Source: DASVTR01 sp033855775 (GTDB taxonomy: Bacteria > Acidobacteriota > Blastocatellia > Pyrinomonadales > Pyrinomonadaceae). From it: 16,813 nucleotides of DNA. The DNA is taken from positions 1 to 16,813 of the forward strand of contig JAWVFT010000051.1 of assembly GCA_033855775.1 (NCBI GenBank), in the 5' to 3' direction. The notes beneath the pieces are model-generated. The model worked only from the letters and a program-made list of their open reading frames with translations, was not told the DNA's origin and searched no databases. Positions 6,535-14,780 of this stretch are shown here, in pieces. Each line of letters begins with the position of its first letter. The first letter of the stretch is position 1. A program made the translations under genes and the position numbers.

Positions 6535-9486
6535 TTAATGCGGGAGATAAGCGTTGGGAACGGGCGTGTCCCCGCTCTGGCCCAGATTGAGCACCGCGCC
6601 CGCGTTGGTCTGGCTATAGACGATATACCAGTTGGCTTCGCTTGGACGGAAGACTGCGATGTCCGCCTTGCCGTCGTTGTCGAAGTCCGCAGGGACGGGC
6701 AGGTCGCTCGCGTCGCCCCACGACTTGAGCGTCACGCTGCCGTTGCCGCTGTTGATGATGTACCAAGCGCCGCCGCGCACGATGGCATAGTCTGTCTTTC
6801 CGTCGCCATCATAATCGGCAGGGACGGGCACATCGCCCGACTGGCCCCAATTCTGAATCGTCGCCCCGCCCGTGCTCTTCAGCACGTACCAGTTGCCCTC
6901 CGAGGAACGGAAGACTGCGAAGTCCGTCTTGCCGTCGTTGTCGAAGTCGCCGGAGACGGCCTTGTCCGTGCTCGTTCCCCAACCTTGCTGTAAGACACCG
7001 CCAGCGTTCTTCAGCACGTACCAGTTGCCTTCGCCGGGACGGAAGACTGCGTAATCCGTCTTCAAGTCGCCGTCGAAATCGCCGGAGATTGGCACGTCGC
7101 CCGCTTGCCCCCAACCCTTGATTAAGACCGTGCCGTTCGAGGAACGCAGGACGTACCAGTTGCCTTCCGAGGGACGCCAGACTGCGAAGTCCGTCTTGCC
7201 GTCGCCGTCGTAGTCGCCGGGGACTGCGATGTCGCCCAAGGATGCGCGGCCCCACTCCGACTGCACTTGCAGCGAGTTGCTGTTGCTGCTCTTGAGGACG
7301 AGCCAGTTGCCGGTCGAGGCTCCCTGCCAGTTTGAGATGTCCGATTTGCCGTCGCCGTCAAAGTCCGCGACTTTGATGTGCGCGCTGGCGACCGGCCCTG
7401 AAGGGGTGATGGTGAAGTTTGTGTTCGAGACATCGAAGAAGATGTTGCCGACGGCTTCGACCTTGATGCGCGCCGTCGCCGTCGCCGTGTTGGGAATGAC
7501 AACTGGCTCCGAGCCGTCGTTCGCCGTGCTCGCCAGCAGGACGACGGGGAAGGTATTGCCGCCGTCAGTCGAGAGCGAGATTTTGACGTTGGCGGCGCTG
7601 ACCGGAGCGAGCGTCGTGTTGGCGACGTTCCACGTCACGGTCTGCGTCGAGTTGCCCGCCCAACTAATCGCCGTGTTCGGTTGGGTGACGACGAACGGGC
7701 CGCTTAAGGCCGAGACGATGACCTGCATCGAGTCGGAAGTGGCGCCGCCGCCGCTCGCGCGGTTGTCGCGCGCAGTCACCTGAAAAGTCATCGTGCGCGT
7801 GATGGAGGGCAGAATCTCTCCGGTCAGGCACGTCGTCGCGCGGCCACAGTTGTAAGTTGACGGCGGCACGTTGGCGTTGTTCAGGATGTACTGCAAGCTA
7901 GGGAACGTGCGCGACGGGTTGGTCGTCGGAAGATAGGAACGAAGGATGGGGCGCGGGCTGGTCGCGTCCGTGTTGGGCGGCGAAGCCGCGCCGAGGTCAA
8001 ACTCTTCCCAACAGTAAGTCAAGGCATCGCCGTTCGGGTCGCTGCCCACAGCCGTCAGCGTGAACGGCGTGCCGACCGGAATGTTGAAGTTCGGCCCGGC
8101 TTCGATGGCGGGCTGCGTGTTGCCGGTCGCAGAATTAACGGCGCACGAGTTGCCCGTGCTGGCGTTGCTGATGAAGGCTGTGATTTCGTTGAGGCTACGG
8201 ATGTGAAAGTAGTCGTCGCTGTGAAGTTGCAAGTCCGATGAGCCGCAGATGCCAGCGTAGGGCATGATGGTCGAGCCGCTGCCCGGCTCGTAAGCGGAAC
8301 TGGCCGAGCGATTGCCGCCGCCGCAATTGCTGGTCGTGCTGTTGAAGGTGTGATTCGCGCCGAACTGGTGGCCCATCTCGTGCGCCACGTAGTCAATGGC
8401 GAAGCCGTCGCCCGTCGGGTTCGGCAAGCCTGTGACGCCCATCGCCTTGGCCGACGCGTCGCATGGAGCGCGGATTTGAGCGACGCCGCCGCCGCCCGTG
8501 CTGAAGACGTGGCCGATGTCGTAGTTGTCGGTTCCGACGACATCATCGAGGTTCGCCTGATTCTCATCGAGCATCGCAAAGCCGTCGTCGTTGGTGTAAG
8601 GCTCCGTCGCCACGTCCGTGTAGATGAGGTCTAGCTCGCCCGCAATCATCACCATGCGAACCGCGACCTCGCGCTCGTAAACGCCGTCAACTCGGTTCAT
8701 CGTGACCACCATCGCGGCGAGCGCTCTGGCCTTGGCCTGCGCGTCCGTGTCGCCCGCCAGCCGGAAGACATTCGTGTACTCAGCCGTCGCCGCCAACGCC
8801 AGACGATAGGTGCGCAGCGTCGGCCCCGAACTGACGCTCGGCCCCGAAGGCTCAAACGCATCGGCGGCCTTGGCTGGACTCTGCCCCGTAACGAGGCAGT
8901 GAAAATTCTCCCTGTCGTTCGGCGCGTCGCGCTTGTAGTAGCTGATGTAGTTGATGGTGTCGCCCTTGGCATACGGGTCAACGTAGGTTGTGCCGCCGGA
9001 CGAAATCACCATCGCGTGAAAACCGTCGGGCGTCTGGTCAAAGCGCGCCGTCGCCGTCCGGTCGTCAATGCCCTGCCCGCTGTAGGTCTTAATCTCAGGA
9101 AACTTCGCGGCCAACTCCGGCGCCATAATCGGCGACTCGACGATGCGGAAGCGGCTGTAAGTTCCATCCGGCAGCGGCAAGCTCATCGTCACTTGAGCAT
9201 CGCTCACAGCGCCCGTAGATTCCATCGGAGCCTGGCCGAGCAGATTCTTGAGAGCCGTCTGGTTCAACTGAAACGTGCGATAGGATTGTGGAATCAACTG
9301 GCGCGGCAGGGCGCGACGCGCAAGGGCCGTGTCGCTTATCTCGCGCCACAATCCATCGGGCGAGGTGGGGCCGTCCTGCGCAACCGCGCTCGTCTTCCGG
9401 TCTGCGGAAACGCGGTTCGTCGTCAGGACTATAGCCAACACAATCAGGGCTGCGGCCAAAATCAGGGAAACGGTAAAACGAATCAC
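6535..9486 (-). CDS. Secreted reprolysin-type (M12B-like) metallopeptidase with FG-GAP/VCBS repeats
   Basis: A 983-residue protein starting at GTG 9486. AAGGAG lies 7 bases upstream; the longer in-frame TTG at 9504 would place the start before that site. Residues 1-28 are a signal peptide ending RVSA. Residues about 29-220 look like a propeptide. The catalytic domain follows, with zinc motif HEMGHQFGANH at 369-379 (ligands H369, H373, H379; base E370) and Met-turn IMPYAG at about 407-412. Residues about 460-595 resemble a PKD/K319L-type Ig-like domain (VGTPFTLTAVGSDPNGD, LTYCWEEFD), and a second beta-rich segment runs to about 697. Residues 700-983 are six FG-GAP/VCBS repeats, each with a DxDxDGxxD-type calcium loop, plus a short stub. 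The role is probably degradation of extracellular protein. It is convergent with pilT across a strong terminator. Confidence 0.92.
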   Translation of the reverse strand: MIRFTVSLILAAALIVLAIVLTTNRVSADRKTSAVAQDGPTSPDGLWREISDTALARRALPRQLIPQSYRTFQLNQTALKNLLGQAPMESTGAVSDAQVTMSLPLPDGTYSRFRIVESPIMAPELAAKFPEIKTYSGQGIDDRTATARFDQTPDGFHAMVISSGGTTYVDPYAKGDTINYISYYKRDAPNDRENFHCLVTGQSPAKAADAFEPSGPSVSSGPTLRTYRLALAATAEYTNVFRLAGDTDAQAKARALAAMVVTMNRVDGVYEREVAVRMVMIAGELDLIYTDVATEPYTNDDGFAMLDENQANLDDVVGTDNYDIGHVFSTGGGGVAQIRAPCDASAKAMGVTGLPNPTGDGFAIDYVAHEMGHQFGANHTFNSTTSNCGGGNRSASSAYEPGSGSTIMPYAGICGSSDLQLHSDDYFHIRSLNEITAFISNASTGNSCAVNSATGNTQPAIEAGPNFNIPVGTPFTLTAVGSDPNGDALTYCWEEFDLGAASPPNTDATSPRPILRSYLPTTNPSRTFPSLQYILNNANVPPSTYNCGRATTCLTGEILPSITRTMTFQVTARDNRASGGGATSDSMQVIVSALSGPFVVTQPNTAISWAGNSTQTVTWNVANTTLAPVSAANVKISLSTDGGNTFPVVLLASTANDGSEPVVIPNTATATARIKVEAVGNIFFDVSNTNFTITPSGPVASAHIKVADFDGDGKSDISNWQGASTGNWLVLKSSNSNSLQVQSEWGRASLGDIAVPGDYDGDGKTDFAVWRPSEGNWYVLRSSNGTVLIKGWGQAGDVPISGDFDGDLKTDYAVFRPGEGNWYVLKNAGGVLQQGWGTSTDKAVSGDFDNDGKTDFAVFRSSEGNWYVLKSTGGATIQNWGQSGDVPVPADYDGDGKTDYAIVRGGAWYIINSGNGSVTLKSWGDASDLPVPADFDNDGKADIAVFRPSEANWYIVYSQTNAGAVLNLGQSGDTPVPNAYLPH
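6538..7395 (-). repeat. Six FG-GAP/VCBS repeats in the peptidase C-terminus
   Basis: Repeats of about 43-53 residues, each starting with a calcium loop: DFDGDGKSD, DYDGDGKTD, DFDGDLKTD, DFDNDGKTD, DYDGDGKTD and DFDNDGKAD. Most continue with AVFRPSEGNWYVL and end near WGQSGDVPV. The fifth is shortened and the third has L in place of a loop Gly. The last few residues (PNAYLPH) look like the start of a seventh. Such repeats usually form beta-propeller blades. Confidence 0.88.
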
Positions 9487-9493
9487 GAGGGGT

Positions 9494-9499
9494 CTCCTT
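9494..9499 (-). promoter_or_regulatory. Shine-Dalgarno site deciding the peptidase GTG start
   Basis: AAGGAG on the minus strand lies 7 bases upstream of GTG 9486. The longer frame starting with TTG at 9504 would include this site as coding sequence, so the shorter start is preferred. Confidence 0.8.
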
Positions 9500-9685
9500 A
9501 TCAACAGTTAAAAGCGTAGGGGCAGAGCGCGTTGTTATAGCCAACGCTGTTTAGAATTGATTGCCTTGCTGTCGTTATAGATTAACGCGAGAAAAGCAGC
9601 GGAAACTTCCTTAACGCCGCCTTCCGAATGATGGGGCAAGCCAGAAGCGTGGGAGAGAATACAATACGCTTTTGATTTATGCAAT

Positions 9686-11266
9686 TTACGGCGTTTGATA
9701 GTTGACGCGAGCGCGCCGCACGACGCGGATGCCCGCGCGCCAGTCTTCGTTGAGGTCGAAGCGATAGAGTTCGATGTCGGGCGCGATGGAGAGAGCGAGT
9801 TGATTGAAGGCGCGGTGAAAGCGGAGCAGCGGGGCGACCAGATAGACGAGCGGCGGAGAGTCTGCGATGTGCGCGTCGCCGAAGAGTTTGGCGTGGGCGA
9901 GATGGCCGCGACGACGATGCGCTTCGACGCGCCGGTAGTAGTCAGTTCCCTGTAAGACGTGCTCGCGGTCTTCCGCGACTTTCAGTTCGATGACGACGAG
10001 CCGCCCGTCGTGTCGTAGAGCCAGCAAGTCAACGGGACGTGTGGCCGCGCTGTTCGGCGTGGCCGGGTTGTTCGTTCGCGCGGCGCGAAATTGAGCGTGT
10101 AGCGGAGCGATGCGCAGGCCGGGGTCGAGTTGCGTGATGTCGCGCCGGAGCATGGATTCGAGCCACGCTTCGGGCGCGGCTTTGTAGAAAGCATGGCGAT
10201 GGTCTGCGGCCAGGGCGTCGCGATGTTGACGTAGCTGCTCCAACAGTTCGACGCATTCGTGCCAGTTGCTGGCGTCGAGCAAGCGGCGGCGCGCTCCGTC
10301 TATGCCGAGCCAGGCGCGCTCCTGGTTGAGCAAGCGGCGGACGCGCGCGAAGGCCAGACCGTGAAAGCGCAAGGTTTCGCCGTGACGCGCCCGCACGACA
10401 TCAACGGCTTCGGGCGCGAGCGCGAGCAATCGTTTGGCCCAGTCGCTCAAGTCGCTTTCCAATGCGGGCGGACGAAAGCGTGGCAGCGATTCGTCCCACA
10501 GTTCCGCGCGGTCGAGCGAGCGCAGCGGCGTCATCGTTTTCTGCTGCTCGTCTATCGAGAACAACTTGAGCGCGCGGCATAAATCGTCGCGGAGCAGAGC
10601 CAGTTGTCGCGCGACTGGTTGCGCCAACTCCTGATGGACGACGAGCCACAGTTGTTCGACGAGCGGCCCGCGTCTCTGCTGGCGTGCGCGCGTGAACCAG
10701 AGGAGCGCGGACGAGAGAAAAGCCTCCGTCTCGTCGTGCGCGGCGGCGGCGATTAAGCCCGTGACGGCGATGCGCCTGTTTCGATGAGTGAGCATGATGC
10801 GGGCGTAGCGACCGGGCTGGCCGCGTCGCGCGCCGCTGCTGAGGCCGACGCGCTCGACTCTTGCTCCCGGCAGTTGCGCGCAGGCGAGCCGGGCCAGTTG
10901 CTCTGCGCGCAGGCGACGCGACGCGCTGACTATCTCAACGACGGCGCTGGCCGCCGCGCGCGGAATCAATTCGAGCAAGACGCTTTCCGCGCCCGCCGCG
11001 CGCGTCGCCTCAAGCAGCAGCTTTTCGCCCGTCCACTCCCAACCCTTGACGCGCCACACACGCGCGCCCTCATCGCTCCAACAGGAGAAGATTAAACGCC
11101 CTTGAGCCGCGCGCACGTCGCACTCGCTGCGGCGCAGAGAAGACGCGCGACGACTCGCGCCTTCCGCATACAACCACTCGGCGTGCGCCGCCAGCGTTTC
11201 GGCAATCCGCCGCGCCGCTTCTTCGACTTCCGCAGGCTTGGTCAAGCGTTCAATCATTGTTGTCAT
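9686..11266 (-). CDS. Unrecognised protein with C-terminal PD-(D/E)XK nuclease signature
   Basis: A protein of about 526 residues, Arg-rich and without signal peptide or membrane segment. ATG 11266 is taken as start; ATG 11257 is equally possible, as neither has a clear ribosome binding site. Numbering here counts from the in-frame TTG at 11269, one residue before that ATG. The C-terminal domain (about 365-510) has the restriction-endonuclease-like pattern: helix E371 (PEAWLESMLRR), D414 in RPVDLLAL, ELK 428-430 in RLVVIELKV, and Q440-x3-Y444 (QGTDYYRRVE), which resembles the QxxxY motif of RecB-type nucleases. The order of strand-D-strand-ExK and the Q-Y helix supports a metal-dependent DNA-cleaving fold. 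The N-terminal 360 residues match no domain I know: beta-rich at 55-110, then mostly helical. It is divergent from the thiolase, with no repair or defence partner in view. Confidence 0.75.
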   Translation of the reverse strand: MTTMIERLTKPAEVEEAARRIAETLAAHAEWLYAEGASRRASSLRRSECDVRAAQGRLIFSCWSDEGARVWRVKGWEWTGEKLLLEATRAAGAESVLLELIPRAAASAVVEIVSASRRLRAEQLARLACAQLPGARVERVGLSSGARRGQPGRYARIMLTHRNRRIAVTGLIAAAAHDETEAFLSSALLWFTRARQQRRGPLVEQLWLVVHQELAQPVARQLALLRDDLCRALKLFSIDEQQKTMTPLRSLDRAELWDESLPRFRPPALESDLSDWAKRLLALAPEAVDVVRARHGETLRFHGLAFARVRRLLNQERAWLGIDGARRRLLDASNWHECVELLEQLRQHRDALAADHRHAFYKAAPEAWLESMLRRDITQLDPGLRIAPLHAQFRAARTNNPATPNSAATRPVDLLALRHDGRLVVIELKVAEDREHVLQGTDYYRRVEAHRRRGHLAHAKLFGDAHIADSPPLVYLVAPLLRFHRAFNQLALSIAPDIELYRFDLNEDWRAGIRVVRRARVNYQTP

Positions 11267-11511
11267 CAAACACTGTCACGATAGAGCGGCTGCGCCGTCG
11301 TCGTTCGCGTTACACAGTTCGCGTCTCGTCGTTCGCATCTCGTCGCTGTATCCACTGCATCGCTCGTCGCTCATCTTCATCCTTTTCAACTGCGTGTGCT
11401 ACCATTTTTCCGACAGCGGACAGCAGCCGGTTTTTGATGACCGGCAATTGACGACGGGCTGGCGGCAGCTTTTAGTATTTCCAGTATTTCGCATTCGGGG
11501 ATTGTGAAGCA

Positions 11512-12693
11512 ATGAAGAACGTTTATCTAGCCGGTTGTGTGCGGACGCCCATCGGGCGTTTCGGCGGCCAGCTATCGGGTTGGACTGCCGCCGACATGGG
11601 CGCGGCGGTGGCGGTTGAGAGTTTGCGGCGCGCTCGGCTCAGGCCCGAACAGATTCAGGATTCCATCTGGGGTTCGGCGCGACAGGCGGGCGGCGGGCCA
11701 AACGTCGCGCGGCAGATTACATATCGCGCAGGCGTGCCGGAAACCGTTCCGGCCTACACGGTCAATCAGGCGTGCGGCTCAGGCTTGAAGGCGATTATGC
11801 TGGCGGCGCAGGAGATTATGCTCGGACGCGCGCAGGCTGTGCTGGCGGGCGGAACCGAGAGTATGTCGCGCGTTCCCTACTACGCCGAGGGCGCGCGTTG
11901 GGGAATGCGGATGGGCAACATGGAGTTGGTTGACGGAATGTACCGCGACGGCTTCAACGACCCGCTCTCCGGTCAAGTGATGGGCGAGACGGCGGAGAAT
12001 CTCGCGCGACGCTATGAAATCTCGCGCGACGAGCAAGACGCTTACGCCCTGCGTTCGCAGCAACGAGCCGAAGGCGCGATTGAGGCGGGACGCTTCGACG
12101 CGGAAATCCTGCCGCTCGAAATCGAGGGGCGCAAAGGCCTGGCGCAGACGTTCGCGCGCGACGAACACTTTCGCGCAGGGACGACGATTGAAGCCCTGCG
12201 AAAGCTCAAGCCCGTCTTCCATAAAGACGGCACGGTGACTGCCGGAAACTCTTCGGGCATCACGGACGGGGCGGCGAGCCTCGTCGTCATGAGCGAAGAG
12301 ATGCTGGCGCAGACGGACGCAGCAGCCGAAGCCCGCATCGTGGATTACGAGATAACGGGCGTCGCGCCGGAGATAATGGGCATCGGGCCTGTCCCGGCTG
12401 TGCGCGCTCTGCTTGAGCGACAACAACTGTCGCTTGACGAGATTGAGTTGGTCGAGTTGAACGAAGCCTTCGCTGCGCAGGTCATCGCCTGCGACCGCGA
12501 GTTGCGGTTCGACGCAGCGCGCTTGAACGTCAACGGCGGAGCCATCGCGCTCGGCCATCCAATCGGCTGCACGGGCGCGCGTATCACGACGACGCTGCTG
12601 CACGAGATGAAGAAACGCGGGGCGCGGCGCGGGCTGGCGACCGTTTGCGTCAGCGGCGGAATGGGCCTCGCCCTGCTCGTCGAGCGCGTTTGA
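11512..12693 (+). CDS. Acetyl-CoA C-acetyltransferase (thiolase)
   Basis: A 393-residue protein, the standard length for thiolases. It condenses two acetyl-CoA to acetoacetyl-CoA, or runs the reverse thiolysis, in the cytoplasm. The nucleophilic cysteine is C88 in NQACGSG (86-91). The other catalytic residues are H349 in GGAIALGHPIGCTG (342-355) and C379 in CVSGGMG (379-385). N317 in LNEAF helps form the oxyanion hole. The spacing matches biosynthetic thiolases of the AtoB/PhaA type, but sequence alone does not exclude a beta-oxidation role (FadA-like), so no symbol is given. It is the first of four co-directional genes; its stop is followed within 9 bases by the next possible starts. Only a weak GGGGA precedes the ATG. 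Confidence 0.94.
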   Translation: MKNVYLAGCVRTPIGRFGGQLSGWTAADMGAAVAVESLRRARLRPEQIQDSIWGSARQAGGGPNVARQITYRAGVPETVPAYTVNQACGSGLKAIMLAAQEIMLGRAQAVLAGGTESMSRVPYYAEGARWGMRMGNMELVDGMYRDGFNDPLSGQVMGETAENLARRYEISRDEQDAYALRSQQRAEGAIEAGRFDAEILPLEIEGRKGLAQTFARDEHFRAGTTIEALRKLKPVFHKDGTVTAGNSSGITDGAASLVVMSEEMLAQTDAAAEARIVDYEITGVAPEIMGIGPVPAVRALLERQQLSLDEIELVELNEAFAAQVIACDRELRFDAARLNVNGGAIALGHPIGCTGARITTTLLHEMKKRGARRGLATVCVSGGMGLALLVERV

Positions 12694-12702
12694 GTGAAGC
12701 TC

Positions 12703-13554
12703 ATGAAATCAATCCCTGCTGCCGGCAAAGACAATCGAGCGAGCGCCGTGTTCGTCGCTCTACTGCTGTTAACGCTTGTCGTCTCAGCCGCGTCTTGTAA
12801 GCGTGCGGAGAAGGCTGGCAACGCGAACGACGAGGGCGCGGCTGTCCAGAAGACGACGAGCGAGATTACGGGGCCGCCGCCTTTTTCGACGAAAGAGCCG
12901 GAGCGTTATCAGGCGAAGATGGTGTTGACGAGCGGCCTCGGCGAAGAATCGAACATTCCGGGGATGAAAGGGTTGGCGACGGCGGAAACGCTGATTACGC
13001 GCGACGGCGAGAAACGGCGCGTTGACACGGAAGTCGTTCGCGGGATGAAAGTCTCTTACCTGCAACTGGCTTCGGGGCGCTACATGCTCGTGCCTGCGAA
13101 AAAGATTTACACGGAATTTAATTTGAACGGCGAGGGCGGCGACCCTGCTTCGTCCAAAGGCATGTCGCCTGACTTTGCGCCGGACAAGTTGTTGAATCAA
13201 TCCATGGGCGGCGCGAGTTATGAAAAGCTAGGGGCGGAGGATTTGAACGGGCGCGCGACCATGAAGTATCGCGTGACGGTCGGGGGCCAGCCGGGCGCGG
13301 CGCAGGCGGCCAAGACCGAAAGCTTAATCTGGATTGACGAAGCCCTCGGCATGCCCGTCAAATTCGAGAGCACGAGCGTCGGCGGGCCGCACAACGGCGC
13401 GAAATATACGATGGAACTGCGCGACATCAAGCTGGATGTTGACCCGTCGCTCTTCGAGTTGCCGACAGATTACAGGAAGGTGGACTACAAGGAATATTCC
13501 CGGATGATGACTGATTTCACATACGACTCGATGACGAACAAAGATAAGCCTTAG
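12703..13554 (+). CDS. Lipoprotein with LolA-like / DUF4412-like fold
   Basis: A 283-residue protein from ATG 12703; a GTG at 12694, directly after the thiolase stop, is the alternative. The signal peptide has a strong hydrophobic core (VFVALLLLTLVV) and a lipobox-like SAASC with the lipidated Cys at residue 32. A low-complexity linker follows. The rest reads as a LolA/DUF4412-type half-barrel: YQAKMVLTSG, ETLITRDGEKRRVDTEV, SYLQLASGRYMLVPAKKIYTEF, KYRVTVGG, SLIWIDEALGMPVKFES and YTMELRDIKLDVDPSLFELP. Proteins of this fold bind lipid or lipoprotein acyl chains, or sense envelope state; the actual ligand is unknown. Tight packing behind the thiolase suggests translational coupling. Confidence 0.85.
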   Translation: MKSIPAAGKDNRASAVFVALLLLTLVVSAASCKRAEKAGNANDEGAAVQKTTSEITGPPPFSTKEPERYQAKMVLTSGLGEESNIPGMKGLATAETLITRDGEKRRVDTEVVRGMKVSYLQLASGRYMLVPAKKIYTEFNLNGEGGDPASSKGMSPDFAPDKLLNQSMGGASYEKLGAEDLNGRATMKYRVTVGGQPGAAQAAKTESLIWIDEALGMPVKFESTSVGGPHNGAKYTMELRDIKLDVDPSLFELPTDYRKVDYKEYSRMMTDFTYDSMTNKDKP

Positions 13555-13633
13555 ATTAAACGGGCGCGCGAGCCCCTCGAAGCCAACGGCGACGGCGCGC
13601 GGCGCATCCGAAATTGGCGAATTTGATAATCGA

Positions 13634-14689
13634 ATGAAAGGTAATAGCAGAATCGTGAAGAAGAATTTTATTAGCTCAATGGTCGCGCTCGTCCTGCTGG
13701 CAACGACGGCGACTTCTATCAGTTATGGTCAGCGCAAGCGTAGCAGTGGCGCGGCTCCGGCGGCGGCAAGCCGCGTTGTGACGGGGCCGCTGGCCGCGCT
13801 TCCGGCTTCGGATGCGGTGATGTTGATTGACATCAAGCGGCTGCTCAACGATGCGGCTCCGCGCGTGCTCGGCGATGACCCCGTGCGGCTCGCCAGGATG
13901 AACGCGCACTTCGAACAAATCAAAACGCAGTACGGATTGGACGTGCGTTCCTTCGAGCAGTTGGCCGTCGGCTTGCGTTTCCAGAGCCCGCGCGCGGGCG
14001 TGACGACGACGGACGCGATTGCCGTTGTTCACGGCACGTTCAATTCGGGCGCGCTGCTGGCCGCAGGGCGGATGGCCGCCAAGGGCAAGTATCAGGAAGA
14101 GAAGTTCAGAGACAAGACCATCTACATTTTCGATGTCAACGACAAGGTGAAGATGTTCGGGTTGTTTGACATGAACGTGAAGCAGTTGGCGGTGGCCGCG
14201 CTCGACGACAACACGCTCGTCTTCGGCGAGCCGGAAGGCGTGCGCTCGACCATCGGCGGAAGCCCGGAGCGCAAGCGCATCAACACGGAGCTGATTCAAC
14301 TGGCCATGCGCAATCCGAACGCCTTCATCAGCTTCGGAGCCAACGTGCCGCAGTCTGCGACGCAGGGCAAGGATTTCGGCAACGATGAGATTAACAAAAA
14401 TCTGGCCTCGATTCGTCAGGCTTACGGCGCGCTCGGACTGACGCCCGAAGGCTTTGACCTGACGGCGATTGCGCGCACCGATAGAGCCGACCAGGCCAAG
14501 GCTCTGAGCGACACGCTCTCGGCCTTAAAGCAGTTCGGCGGCATGTTCGTCTCGCAGTTGCCGCCCGACAAAGGAAAGATGGCGCAGGCAGCCATTGACA
14601 GCCTCTCCATCACGACCGCGGGCAACGAAACGCAGATTAAGTTGGCGTTGGCGCAGGCAGCCATCAATGAGCTGATGCGTAACCTGTAA
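13634..14689 (+). CDS. Secreted protein of unknown function, paralog of the next gene
   Basis: A 351-residue protein from ATG 13634. GTG 13655 (VKKNFISSMV) would align better with the MTKKFY start of the paralog at 14781, so the start is uncertain. An N-terminal signal peptide is clear (SSMVALVLLATTATSIS). The mature part shares an ordered set of motifs with the paralog: LPASD (56-60), the -IDIKRLL- segment, LAVGLRF (110-116), VAALDDNTLVFGE, GVRSTI, and SIRQAYGALGL before a C-terminal amphipathic region ending in SLSITTAGNETQIKLALAQ. No catalytic motif is recognisable and I cannot name the family. The 79-base gap from the lipoprotein gene has no clear terminator, so co-transcription is likely. 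Confidence 0.85.
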   Translation: MKGNSRIVKKNFISSMVALVLLATTATSISYGQRKRSSGAAPAAASRVVTGPLAALPASDAVMLIDIKRLLNDAAPRVLGDDPVRLARMNAHFEQIKTQYGLDVRSFEQLAVGLRFQSPRAGVTTTDAIAVVHGTFNSGALLAAGRMAAKGKYQEEKFRDKTIYIFDVNDKVKMFGLFDMNVKQLAVAALDDNTLVFGEPEGVRSTIGGSPERKRINTELIQLAMRNPNAFISFGANVPQSATQGKDFGNDEINKNLASIRQAYGALGLTPEGFDLTAIARTDRADQAKALSDTLSALKQFGGMFVSQLPPDKGKMAQAAIDSLSITTAGNETQIKLALAQAAINELMRNL

Positions 14690-14698
14690 GAAGAAAGG

Positions 14699-14756
14699 GA
14701 CGAGGGATGAAGGCGCGGCTCTCAAAGCCTGGATAGCCTCCGCTTCATCTCTCGTC
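14699..14756. repeat. Inverted repeat between the two paralogous genes
   Basis: GACGAGGGATGAAG (14699-14712) and CTTCATCTCTCGTC (14743-14756) pair over 14 bases with one G-T wobble around a 30-base loop. It lies 10 bases after a stop codon and 25 bases before the next start. There is no T run, so it may be an mRNA-stabilising or intercistronic element rather than a terminator. Confidence 0.65.
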
Positions 14757-14780
14757 GCTGACATTGAAAGGCTAAAGCAT

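Noticed and set aside
8899..9519. Plus-strand frame of 206 codons opposite the peptidase N-terminus
   Set aside because: Antisense to a well-supported signal peptide and propeptide; no start signals.
11779..12603. Minus-strand frame of 274 codons opposite the thiolase
   Set aside because: Shadow of a gene with all catalytic motifs intact on the other strand.
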